DNA from: Hydractinia symbiolongicarpus
Taxonomy: Eukaryota > Cnidaria > Hydrozoa > Anthoathecata > Hydractiniidae
Direction of reading: 5' to 3'
Assembly: GCF_029227915.1 (NCBI RefSeq)
Contig: NC_079878.1
Span: 19,036,001-19,100,000, forward strand
Length of the DNA: 64,000 nucleotides
The notes beneath the pieces were generated by a model. That model was not told the origin of the DNA and searched no databases. It saw only the letters and a list, made by a program, of their open reading frames with translations. Positions 1-13,000 of this stretch are shown piece after piece. The position numbers were made by a program, and so were the translations under genes. Positions within the stretch are counted from its first letter, which is position 1; each line of letters starts with the position of its first letter.

Positions 1-77
1 AGCCCTAATCTGGTGATTAGACATTATTTCAACCACTTTATCTGGAATCTTAAGCACATAATTATAGTTGTTTTAAG

Positions 78-3000
78 CTTCTTAAAGATCTACAACAAAT
101 TGCATGAACTATTGCTTGAATTTAGAAGTTTTGATGATTTTGGAATAGATGATGAGGACAGTTTATCAGAACCTGTCTCAGAAAAAAATAGAGAAGTATA
201 TTTATTTGTTCTTCGATGCATATCTTTTATTAGCTAACTTATAGTCTTTAAGGAGATTCTTAATGACATTTCATGAAGATATACCTTGACAAAAGAATAT
301 AAAAAGTGATAAACCTTTGTGTAATTAGCTAAATTTAATTTGGAAAAAACGTTTTACATTTCACTTTTTCTGATAAGGGAACTAATAAATTGAATCAAGT
401 CCAGCTAAATGACAATTTCTTGGTAACATTTCTATAAGTTAATAAAAATTTGGTTAAATTAATATAACCTATTCACAGACCAGAAAAGCTAGCCTAGTAA
501 TATGCATACATGATAATGTTGCAAAAGTATCAGATAAACTTTTTTCTAGGAGAAACTTCGAAGAATAGCGTTAAGACAACATCTTGATCAACTTGGAGAA
601 CTTGTTATCGAGAAGGAGTGTGCTGTAACACAGGCTAGGTATGTATGTTAATTTTTCATTTAAGGATACGGTGACCCCTTTCATTTAAATTGACAGAAAC
701 ATGGTGTAATAAACACTGTTGTGATTCTCATAGCTATGAGACGTTTTTTCTAAGTGAGATATGGTTTTAAATACATAAGGGAATATAAAAACAGTAACAT
801 TTAGTATACTTGAGAAAAAAAATATTGTTTTGAAAAACTGGATCTGATTGACTTAAAGTGCAAATTTCCTTTTTAAAAAAATCCTTATAATTAATATATT
901 ATCCTGTGGATAATTTACTCATCTTTCAGAAGATATATTTTCAAAAGAAAAATTTAAAGATATTTTAAATGTATTGTGTCTGTGTATGACTATGGAAGTA
1001 TTGACTATGGTATGGTTGACTATGGTAGTATTGTGTATTAGATAAATGTTACAACACGTTTTGTTAACACAACAACAGTTATCATCCCAAATGGGCCCTG
1101 ACATAATTTTGAAATAGCAATTCACAGCGGGCAACATCTTGTCAACTAGACATGATTCTAACAAAAGCACAAACTCTTTTTTGTGTAGAAAACATGTGAG
1201 AGACAGCCTTGAAGGTAGATGTTTTGCATGTTAAAAGAGTGATTTAAAAGTACAACAACCAGTCTTATAGAACCACAAAAACACAAGGGTGACTCAATAA
1301 TTCAATAATGACAATTTTTAAGCTGGAGATTTAACAACAATAAGTAACTGCAGTCGGTTTGAAATCAAACATAACAAAAAAACATTTCAGTCTACGAGTT
1401 CCTGCAAAGAATATGTCAATACCGATCCGGATATTAATACAAAATATTAAGCTGCGTTTCCATCCAGTGGAGGATGGGATAAAATGCAAACTAAATTTTT
1501 TATAAAACTATGTAGAACCTGGCATGTCAAAACAGAAAAAAAACTAGCTAATAATAAACGCAGAACGTGTTGATTAAGATTTTTAAATGCTTTAAAATTT
1601 TATCAAACATTCTGATCACTCCAGACAAAAGCTTCTTTTTAAAAATTTTTTTTGTATGCAATCTTTTTCCTCTTCGCGTGAGACCTTATTATCTTATGCT
1701 TTTGTGAGGGCGCATGTGAAAAAATAAAATAAAAAACGTTATACAACATTTTCCAGATAAAAACAAATTATACGACGCACAAATTCTTAGCTACGATTTT
1801 TTAATACATGGCAAAATACACATAAAAATTGCTTTGTTTGCTTGTTCGGTTTATTTGCTAAAAAAAACTCTACAAACAAAAAGAAATGTAACATAAAAAC
1901 TCTTTGAAACATTGCCTTCTTTCAAGTCATCCTAAAATTTTTGGTTTAAAAATTATTTTTTTAATTTATTCTGCTTGAAAAATTTCAGCAACAACAGCTT
2001 CTTTCTTCATCTTAACTAAGTACAAAGCTTCAATAAAAACAGCTAAAGATAAATCTCTTGTTCCTTAACTTTGTATCAGGAAAGCACAACATCAGCTTTC
2101 CGTTTACGCAAGAAAATAGCAGAGAATTTTTTTATCCAGTGAAATGAGCAGTAATAATGACTCGAATCCAGTGTGAGTAAACTTTCCTGAAGACCGCCAC
2201 CGCCACAACGAAAGGGTAAACCAACATATCAAACTACTCCGTATGTGTGATTTAAAAAACACAACATTCCAAAGATTTCCAAAGATAATATGATGATATT
2301 TGGGTGATTTTATTTTTTCTAATGAAATGAATTTTATACTTGTTTCATTGTTTCTATGGCCTTGCAAAAATATTTTTTATTTATTCGAAGTATAATGTCA
2401 GACAATATTTCCTCCAAAAATAGCATTGGTAGTTACTTCAGCCTATATAACTAAATTCTGTTTTCAGCAAGATAGATCTCAGTCATAACAAGAAAAATTA
2501 GTTTGACCTAAAAAAACACACCCACTGAATAATTTCATCTATAGGAATGAACTTCAAAAGTGCCAAGAATACCTTGAACAACTGCAGTTGGACCTATCTG
2601 AAGCTAATAATCAAGGCAAAGAAGCAGAGAAGAAGAAACAGAAGTAGGATATGTTATTTTTTTAAGTGCTGAGATTTAAAAATGATCAAAATTGTGAATT
2701 ATAAGGTTTGTCTTTTATTCCATCTTACAGGGCTGCTTACTATTGTTTAAAAAGCAAACAAGATAAGCTGTGGACGGAGATAAATGTTGAAAAAGCTGTT
2801 GAAGTGAAATTATTGCAAAACCTTGAAAGTGCCGAGTAAATAATTATTTAAACATCTGTATTGATTTAACCTTTCCATGCTTCTTATTCTATAGAAAGCA
2901 TTCATTTTCTTTAGGTTTAACTTAGCCCAAACATATATAGAACATGCTAAGTTCTTGCCGTTAGATGAGGAACTGGAAAACGAAGAAAAAAAACTGGATA

Positions 3001-4096
3001 AACTCAAAGCTGAGAAAGCATCTGCAAGAATAAAAAAAGAAACAAATGCAGCTTTAGTTCTTGAAAGGCGGAAAAAGAGTAGAGACAAGTAGGAAATAAT
3101 ATGCTCACCTTGTTTGAAGTATGCATTATGAAATCTTTTGTGTCCTTTTTTTTGGTTTATAGTGAAAATATACCATGTGATTTTAGAGTTTGTTACAAAG
3201 GAATTGAAAATATTTCTTTTAGGGAGCATATATCTGCATTTCGGGAAAGAGAACGAAAAAGTCGACAAGCACTTATATCTGCAAAGAAAAATCGAGAAGT
3301 AGCAGTTAAATATTTGAAAGAGACCATGGACCGAGTTCGTCAACGGGAGAGCGAGGAAGAGGATAAAAGCAGAAGCGATTTAAATCAACGAATGAGTGCC
3401 TTGTTAAGTTTAAAAAGAAACATTGAATTGAATAAGGTTTAGAACTTTTATATTAACTTTACAATTAATCAGATGTATGCTCCGAGATTAAATGCTGAAC
3501 CTGAATGGGCATGAATCTGAGTTGAAGTTGATTGACTGATATAAATGTATTTAGGAAAATATAAATGCAGTTCAAGCTCAGGATTCACACATTAATAAAA
3601 AGGAGAAGATGAAGGAAGATTTAGAAAGACAAAAACTTATCTCGATGGGTGAAAATCCTGATGAAGTATTGACAAGACGTAAAAGAATACAACAGTTTGA
3701 ACGTGATAAAGAGTATGTTATTTTTATTAAACAAATATTTTTACAGGATAGTTCCTCAGTCATATAAATATACTAGTGTCCTGGAGGTCCAGAACAAGAT
3801 AAAATAAACTAACAATAATAAAAGTTGAAATTTATGTTAATTTTTGTATGATAAAAATTTACATTTTTGGTAATATATGATATACTTGTTTAGGGCATTT
3901 GAAAGAAAACAAAGAGAACGGGAGGTCATGAATAATTTATTTCTTTGCTATAACTTCGGAGGTTTGACAAGGGAATTTCACAATATATATTATTAACTTG
4001 TAGATAGAAATTGTAAACAAAGTTATCCTTGAAGAGAAACAGATGAAACGTAGGTATCAACAACAACCACAGCTATGGCCAGACAATAGGCCCAGG
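78..4096 (+). other. CFAP74: CFAP74 block A: N-terminal acidic segment and coiled coil
   Basis: Exons 78(or 88)-195, 550-638, 2545-2643, 2731-2835, 2915-3088, 3223-3436, 3555-3712, 3894-3924 and 4004-4096. The first has an acidic patch ([14 protein letters not shown]) like the acidic N terminus of CFAP74. The rest is highly charged, Lys/Glu/Arg-rich helix, for example [18 protein letters not shown], which lines up with the family's long coiled coil. Junction phases chain correctly: 0, 2, 2, 2, 2, 0, 2, 0, 0. An antisense ORF of 177 codons over 2810-3343 is a shadow of these Glu/Lys-rich exons. Confidence 0.85.
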
Positions 4097-7000
4097 GTAG
4101 GTTTAGGAATCTTTTACGTGTTGTTGGTTGATCTTGAAAAATTATTGTTACAAAAAGTTGATAAATAGTTTATTTAATTGTAGAGGGTTCCACGCAAGAG
4201 GTCCAAGCCTCGTTTTGCTCCATCAAGTGGATCTGAATCCATGGAATATGGTGCCGATGTTGAAGACACTGGAGTCAGCCAATTATTTATATTATTCTCT
4301 GCAGTATTATTTTTTAGGGATTGTTTAAGTCTGCAAATGTCTGTTTTCAAAAATGATGTATTTTGCCTTACTTTTAGGGGAAAATCTCATATATTGGCAA
4401 AGTTTCAACAGATGATGAAGGAGAGTTTTCACCATATGGTGCTACAAATAGAGACGATGATAGGTAGTCTAAATTATATTTCCTGTGTGTAAATATATTA
4501 ACCTACAGGTGCTTAACTAATACCTAAAAAGTAAAAATAAACGAAATCATTATAACACAATCACAATCATAGTCAAGTGAATTGTAAAAACACAATTTAA
4601 TGTACAGTAATATTTAACAAGCAATTGCTTATTTTACTATGTAGTTTTTTCTAAGACAATCAAAGAAGTAAAAAAAAATACATACAGAGAATATAAAAAC
4701 TATGTACTCTCAAAAAAATATCCACTTTGTCTTTGAGGGCTTTTTTTAAATTTATAAGAGCATAAAATGTAGTTCTTTTCAGCATAAAACAATATGTCAT
4801 TAGCTACATCCAAAGGGTGAGAAAGATGGAGACTAATGTCAATAAACTTATTTACAGGGAGATAATTTGTGCTCACCTTGGTTTTAAGTTCACTTTTTTA
4901 TAAACAAAAACATTTAAAAAATTGCTTGGTCATTGTTTACCTGGATAATTCAGTTGTTTATTTTTAAAGTATTTTTTTACCATTGTGCACCAATTTGGTA
5001 TTGGGTATAAAAAAGTAAGGCAATAAATTTAAAATGTTATGGCATCAAATGATCCACTCATTATTTTGGTTTCAAAGTTTAATAGGGAATAATCTCGTCA
5101 AGTTTTTGTATTTTTAAACAGGACCTACAATTGGTATTTTACTAGTGTAAGTAATTATCATACAGTTGCGTTGATATACTAGTGTAAGTAATTATCATGC
5201 AGTTGCGTTGATATACTAGTGTAAGTAATTATCATACAGTTGCGTTGATATAATAGGCAGATGAATGCTCAATTTCAATCATGGTTCATGAAGCTGTTCA
5301 ACAACAATTAAAAGTGACCATGTTGAATTTATGATCAATTTCTTTTGCTTTAATTTCAGTTTGTTCTTAATTTCTTGATGTAGAAAGTGTAGAAAGTATT
5401 TGAATTAAGCGCAAAACTTCAACATACTTTAAAAATAACCTCATCACAGTCAAATTGAATATTATCCTCAGTTCTCTAATGCAGACAAAATAAATTGTTA
5501 TTTTGTGATTAAGTTTTGTTAATTTCATTAAAATAAATTGTTAAGAAAAAATCATGGAACAAATTTACCAACAATTTGTCATTTTTCCAGAAAACAACTT
5601 TTTAGTGGTTTTTGCGATGTGGAATTAAAAAATAAGTAAAAATTCCACTCCATTTTTTGGTAGAAAATAAAATATAGCATGTGTAAATTAGAACTCCAAC
5701 TATACAATAGATTTCAATGAATAGTTGCCATCTTAGATGCTTAGGAGGTTTATTTAAGTTGGTTTAAGTACATTTTAAGCTCTGCCCTACAATTTAAAAC
5801 AATTTTGGTTTCAGATGTTGCCTGGCTACCCACCCAGAACAGGATGTCAGTTTTTCTTATCAACTTATTTTATTAGACAACAATGAAATGATGTTGGTAA
5901 TTCTTGCACTAACATTAATAACCTTAAGTTCTCAGTAATTTTATTGACATGGTGACGTAGTTGTTAGTTTGTATTTGATAAGTAAGTGTGATGTGTGTAA
6001 ATGTAGTTGATAAGTAAGTGATTTCTCTTGTATATAACTTAATTTATCATTGTTAGAGAAACCACAGAAGATGACGAGGTAGCAAAAGACGACAGTGGAA
6101 TTCAACATGACGAAGGTGAAGAAGAAAATCTTGCAAAACCTGAATTTAAGGGGTTATGGGAACAGGAAGAAATTCAGGTCAGAATGCCTTGGTGTAATAT
6201 TTGATATTTTTATTTTTATTCTATTAGTTATAAATAATGCAGTTTTTGTGTTGCTAAAGGAGGATGTTGATAAACCTGCACACTGGAAAACTTCAACTCG
6301 TGAATATAGCAAATATGAACAGGTGTGTGCTATTAAAATAAAGTTTTGCGTTTGTTGTTTGTAAAATAATTCATATATTGTTTTTGTTTTTTTAATTTAA
6401 TTATCTTTTACTTTACTGTGTCATAAAACTTGGAGTCAAGTTTTTGTTGGTCTTTTTTTTAAGGGAATGATGAAAAATGCATTGAGTAAACAAAAACAAA
6501 GCATAGTACAGAAGCAAGTTGCGGCAGGAAGAGAATTTAAGGTTCCATCTTTTTAATTAATAAAAATTATCTGTACTTATTATCTTCACACCTTGTATGC
6601 ATACTGTTGCATTTCTAGTTGATCAATTTTTTGTTTGTTTTTATCGTTTTTGCTGTTTTTACTGCTTTTTTCCATTTTTATTCTCAGACAGGACGGACAT
6701 CGATAGCAGTTTTTTTGTATTTATGTATACATTTGCAAATTACTGAAGTCCTTATCCTGTATAAATATTTTTAAATAAATAAATAAATAAATACAAGCCA
6801 TTGAGCATTTCATTAAGGTAGTGGTATGGTAAATTACACCTCTTTTGTATAAAGCATTTTTTTAAATTAAATTAAATTACAACTAAATTAAATTAAATTA
6901 CACCTGTTTTGTACAAAGCATTTTTTTTCAACTTTTCTTCTAAAATTTCTTTTAAAATTTTCTTCATAAAATTATGCATGTACTTGTTAACAAGAGTTTG

Positions 7001-10000
7001 TTCCACAATATGAAAGGAAAAATTGAAATGTTATAACACATAAAAAAAATATAGTTAAAAGTCTTAAAAAGTGGTTGTGGTCAACTGTAAAGGGATTATT
7101 CTCAAAAGTATACAACTTCTCCGCAAAATATGGTCACAATTTCAGCATAGTCTGAATTTAAATTGTGTGTCTTATTTTTTTGTGATGTTGTAGTTTATCA
7201 GAGGAACTTAAATAATGCTTTAGAATTGCCTAAACAGCCTGTGACATCAATCCTGCATCACCCTTATTATCGCGAATTGCTTTACCGTAAGAATGTGAAT
7301 AACATCCCTCTCGGTTATCATTTAACCACCTTCTCTGCCACCAAGACTTTTTCCATTAGAAAGTTTATTGCATAAAATAATAAATTAAATCTTGCCATTT
7401 TGTAAGAAATGGATTAAAAACGGGTCACAGTGAAATCATACATGACACATAGATCATGCGATTTTGATGAGGGCTCCCATCATGGTTAAAAAAACAATCA
7501 GGTTCATGATCACCAATTGAGGTAATCCAGTTGAATTATTTCATTAGTGCTTCTCTTATCTCGCATATAACTATCTTTGAAAACAATGTCTAGGACTTGG
7601 CCTGTACTATCGACTATTGCATCAGCAATTCCGTAAAAACATGTCCAACCCCTTTTCTTACATGAACCATAACAGCACGTAGGGACGTTCACATACTCAT
7701 TTGTATCTTCAACATCCGCTAGTTCCACCTTTTTAGCATATCTTGCAGCATTTGAAAGGTTTACCTTGAGTGTATCAAAAGCCTTTAATTATATTAACTT
7801 TGTTTGCTCTACAAAGCACGACTTCAATAACGGTGTTGCCGAACCCAAAAGAGAACATATTTTCTCCAACCCATTCCTACCTTTTCCAATAACTCTTGCA
7901 CCAATTACTTTGTCCGTTAATGTCATAAGAATAACCAGATTACTCAGCTGTGTAAAAGACCTTACTCGAGACTGAACCAATACAATGTTGGTTCACAAAA
8001 ATGAAATGAAACTTCGTACAGAGTCCCGTTCTAAAAGATTTCTTTTCACGAACCTCTAATTTACCATGGCACATGTTAATTGCAACATCGTATAAGTAAT
8101 TTTTCAAGGATTTGATCGATATTATCCAGTGATGAACAACCTTTGAAAATTGTTCATTATCTATAAACTTAATTTCACTTTCAAGTGTTGTTTTTCTTTT
8201 CAGAATTTACTTTGATCTGTACTTCTCGCAATGAATTATTTTGATCATACCGAATTTCTTATCCAATACTTTTTAGCACAATGGTTCTCTACGATAATCT
8301 GACGATTTCAAAGACATGTTCATGATAACGAAAAAGAAACTTATAATAATAAAAAAATGATGGAATGCTAATTACAAAATTTCAACTTTTTTTCCAGTGC
8401 TTTTTGTCTCGCTTATATCTCAAAACTTATGCATAAATATTGCGTAAACCGAAATTTCTCTCATTCTCAATGTTGAAGTTTAGTCAACTTATTTTGTGCA
8501 CAAAAATTTTTGATCGTCAGAACAAAGACATATGAAGTGAAATGTTTTGTAGCACTGAATCCTTTAATTTTCAGAAATTTTTTTGGTTAAAAATTGGAAG
8601 GAGCACTTTGAAAAGTAAAATGTTCCTAAAAAATAATTTGAGGTGTTTTACATTCTTCGTCTTTTCTATCTATTATTCTTGTTGCACAAGTAAAATTAGA
8701 TCATATTGAGAATTTAATTAAATTATAAGTACAAAAATAAGCAGAGTGAAAAACAAACTTAAACATAAAGCTATAATAAATTGCTAATCCTAACACTTTG
8801 TTCATCGAATAAGTGCCCAGTTTTATGAAGTGAAATGTTTAATACGCATTCCTGCATTTATTAGTAACTAATCCGTAGAGTTTTGACTAAACCACTGTTC
8901 AATTGTTTAAAGGGAAACAATACAAAAAAACGTTAAAAGATGTATCACTTTCCTCTTGTCCTTATCTCATTAAACTCTAATACAAAAAAGTAAAAATATT
9001 TGTTTCTAATAGATATTTTCACTTCATAAAAAATTAACTTCCTGATAAGTTGTATTTTTAGTATATTCTTGAAGTTTGTTTTAGTATTTTTAGCATATTT
9101 CTTTAAAAATAATTACAACAAACAAAAGAAAATGAGCTGTTTCTGTAGTTTTGGGTATATGATAAACAAAAGAACTGAAATCATATCACTTGTATCAATC
9201 AAACAAAAACAAAAACATTTTCAGAGAAATGCAACTTGCTATGTGTCAAATATTTCAATAAAATGTAGCTGTAATTAATCGGGAGTATGTCTTCTTAAAC
9301 ATTGTAAAATCGTTGCTTGCAAAACGTTTTTGTTGGACCTGTTCAAGTAAACGATAACATGCACAGTTTTTTAAATAATTTAGCAACAAGAAAGTTGAAA
9401 AACAATAATACACCAAAAAACTTTGATGTGAACACTTTAAATGCTATAATAAAAGTACAAGTAGGTCTGTTTCTCCTTGCAGTGACGTAATACCTTTGAT
9501 GGTTGAAATTGACGTATTAAATAAAGGTTTTGAGTTGCATGGTTTATACTACGATTCCTATAAAGATTCATTGTTTGTGTTGTTCCTGTTTAAGCCATTT
9601 TCTGTAAAAGAATACTATTTCTTCTCTTTTAAATGCTGATTTCTTAACTTTTTTTTAGGAGAACGTACAGTGTGTAAAGTGGCCTTTAATGTTACCAGGG
9701 CATGAAGATGTTAATTTTAAATTTAGGGAGAAGCTTTTTACAGTAAACCGGAAATTGTGCTTTTTAAAGATTTTGATGTTGGTAAAACATACAAACAGAA
9801 GGTTCTTTTAACAAACATATCATACTCACAAAATTACTGCCAATATGTTGGTGTCACAGAGAAAATAAAAGACTTCATCGATGTCCTGTATGTTAGTTAC
9901 ATGCTTTATAATTTTTATGCAGTTTATAAATAATTTTTACTAGCATTGTATATTTTTTCATTTTTTCAGGTTTAGTCCACCTGGATCGATGTCAGCTGGA

Positions 10001-13000
10001 CTGACATGTGATCTCACTGTCACATTTAAGCCCATGGTAAATAGTTCCTTCTTGGTTTTTAAGAGCTTTGTGGGCAATGCTGCAAAGTTTTACACAATGG
10101 ATATAATGGTAATTTAACCACATTGGTCTGTAAGGTAGTGTCTGGTGTATTTGACATTTGTTTAAAGATAATTCCTGTTTTCATGTTTTACGTTTGATTC
10201 TTAAAAGAACATAAAAGTTTACAGTTAACATGAACAAATCTTTAAAATCTGCTAATTTGGGTAATGAAAAAGTTCAGCATCTGCCACATCTTCATCTTGA
10301 CATCAGCTCTGATGTTCCTGGATGACGCCACAGTTAGTAAATAGATTGTTCATTATCAAACACTAACAAGTTCATGGAGTTAACTCTGTCAGGAAAGTCT
10401 TGAATTGTCGGGAATTTCAACAATATTGGCGAAATGTTAGAAACATAATCAGAAATATCAGCTGTTTCTTTAAAATGTAAGAAAAATGCCAGGAAGTTAA
10501 AAATATTAAGTTTCAGAAGATTCATATTTTCTACGATCTGTTTTATCGATATGCTTGTAATATAATTTAAAAAGTTCATGGTTACCCAAGGTTCAATAAG
10601 TGAAATCTCAGCAAAAAGCAGCGGAAAATCAGGAGGAAAATAAGAAGTTAATATCGAGTGGAGTAATCTGAATTCACATTGTAGGATGCTAACTTGGCCA
10701 CACCTGAATGTTGTCATGGTAATCAGCATTGACATGTGTTGTATTTTTTAGATTAATGAAGATATGGAGGGGTGTATTGAAATGATGGCTCAAACTGGAA
10801 TATTTTATATCCCCATCAAGTGCCTGATAAAACGCTGTGAGGTAGATTTATATAATATTTTGTTGCTCAGGGACGGACCTTGTCTAAAGTAGTCGACATT
10901 AGATTTACTATGGAAATAATACCTCTACAATAACCACTGCAGTTTGCTTACAGTACAACTGTTTTTTAGGTATGTGTTGATGCACATGAAGTTGACTTTG
11001 GTACTCAAGTGGTTGGAGAAACACGAAAAAGATCAATTACATTAAAGAATACCGGAGCTCTGTCTACAGACTTCACTTTCTACAAAACCTGCAACTGTAA
11101 TTACGCATTAATTTCTGTGCTATTTACACGCAAATGAGATTGTGTTAAATTTCATAGTATTTAACTTTAAAGATTTAGTAAACATAAATGACCCTGACAT
11201 TAAAAATTTCCAAACTTTTATTAAAGGGGAGGTTTGAAGAAGATATAGATCAGATGCATTCTATACAGAAATGAGACGCTTAACTTTATCCACAAAAATC
11301 ATATCAGTGGCATTGCTCTTGATTTCCTGTTTAATCGAAACAAAAAAAACATTTAAAAACTCAATAACATTAGGTTAATTAGGGGAACCAGTAACTTTGT
11401 TCATGATTGTTATGTTTGCGACCTAATCATTGAAATAGTGTAACAGCTTAACCAATCGTAAATATTTGTTTGTAAATGACCTCAGATGTCGTCCGATTCA
11501 GGATTTAAATATTTTATATAAGTCGGTTGTGAGAAGTTTTGATTTTTTGTTTCCATCAAAATATATAAATAAACTACAATACCACAATTAAATCTGAAAA
11601 TTCAATAGTAGCTAGCTACCTAGCTCGTTCCTTTCATTGCGTTATTGCTGTAGAACAGAACTTGAAAAACTCCTTGTTCTGATGAAAAACGCTGGAGGAA
11701 AATCGTGAAGACAACACACGCATGTCTCACATAATTATCGTGTTTCTGCTTTTTGCATGAGTTAAATATTCATTTAAGATGTATATTTATTAGATTTTCT
11801 ACGTTTTAAGCAGGATGTTTATTTAGCGGTGTCGTATTTGTGTTTTCAAGTACCTTTTTCTCAAGTTTTTTCTTACAATTTTTAGGTGATAGCGATGAAA
11901 AACCTGATGCTGAAGCAAGTGATACAAATGTTGTAAGTAATGCTTCGTATGATTAAGTACCACAAAAACACTGTCATCATAAGACGTCAAAAATGAAAAA
12001 CGTCGTTTTTATAGAATAACAAAGAAAGTCAGGAAAATGGTGACGCTGCAGTCACAGGTTGGTTTCATCCATACTTTTTTTTGCCAGTATAATGTATGGT
12101 GTTGTTCAGGATATCTTTTAATTTACAGGTGATAAACAGCCAGTTGGTGTGGCTGAATCTAACGAGAAAGTTGATAGTATGAGAGTTGGTAAAGTAAGAC
12201 AATTGTTACATCTTTTTGGATATGACTTAATTGTTGAAAAGGGTATTAAAATCTCAACATAATGCAACACTTGCGCAGCTAACATGCCATTATTTGTGTT
12301 AGTCTTGGATGAAGTAATTATGTATAAATTTGAGAAGTATGATCTGAAATGCTGCCAAACAAATACCTTTTAGACTGTTTCTATAAACATTTAATTTTCA
12401 TGATTACTTTTATGGAAGCATGCAAAGATAATGAAACAGTTTAGCAGATAGCAACGGCTGCAAATTTATTAGATCTAGTTCTGATAAGTAGCCTGTGTGC
12501 CATGACATGGTTTTAATGTCTGAATGGAAAATTTGGAGTGTGTTGAAGTTGTAATTGTTTGTGTTGTAGGTTGCAAGTGGTACGTTAGCACCGTTTTCTT
12601 CAACTCAACTAGACATTCTGTTTTCTCCTCTACAACCAGGAAATATTTCATGTGAATTCCACATTGCGTTCACGGATCCCAAATTGAAGCCAGCCATGGT
12701 GATAGCAAAAGCTTTAGCCATTGATCTTCCAGTGTGGGTTGAAAGAGAGGTATGGACTTGTAGCTGTTGGCATGGCAGTAAAAAATTCGAATGAAATTTG
12801 GGTCGTTTATTTTTTCCAAATATTGATTTTTGACTAATTTTTCTTTATGAGTGTCTGCATGTTAGAAATAGCAAACATTTACGCATTTATTTTACCACAC
12901 TACTTCATGCCACTTCCCCTTAACAACTTTAGGTTGTAGACTTAAAGATATGTACGTATGACAGACTTTATCAAGATGCGATTATCGTTAATAACAGGTG

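Larger units (their letters stand above)
4184..6541 (+). other. CFAP74: CFAP74 block B: linker before the first Ig-like domain
   Basis: Exons 4184-4273, 4378-4463, 6057-6177, 6260-6322 and 6464-6541. The peptide is low complexity and acidic until [16 protein letters not shown], which matches the conserved Leu-Trp segment that precedes the first ASH domain in CFAP74. It ends with [11 protein letters not shown], which continues without gap into the next exon. The donor at 4274 is weak (GTCAGC), so the 4184-4273 border is the least certain here. A missed micro-exon in the 1.6 kb intron 4464-6056 cannot be ruled out, although the phases already agree. Confidence 0.75.
9727..12997 (+). other. CFAP74: CFAP74 block C: first ASH/MSP-like domains
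   Basis: Exons 9727-9887, 9970-10036, 10752-10841, 10970-11096, 11886-11932, 12015-12057, 12129-12193, 12570-12749 and 12933-12997. The block opens with the family hallmark [20 protein letters not shown] and [11 protein letters not shown], then [10 protein letters not shown] (an MSP-type strand). A second domain begins [20 protein letters not shown]. Three short exons (11886-12193) code an acidic, Ser/Asn-rich insert. The third domain ends FHIAFTDP and [13 protein letters not shown]. The final exon gives [17 protein letters not shown], split by the 4.8 kb intron that holds the GPCR. Confidence 0.9.

Noticed and set aside
2810-3343. Antisense ORF of 177 codons
   Set aside because: It is the complement of the Glu/Lys-rich CFAP74 coiled-coil exons and intervening introns, with no motif of its own.
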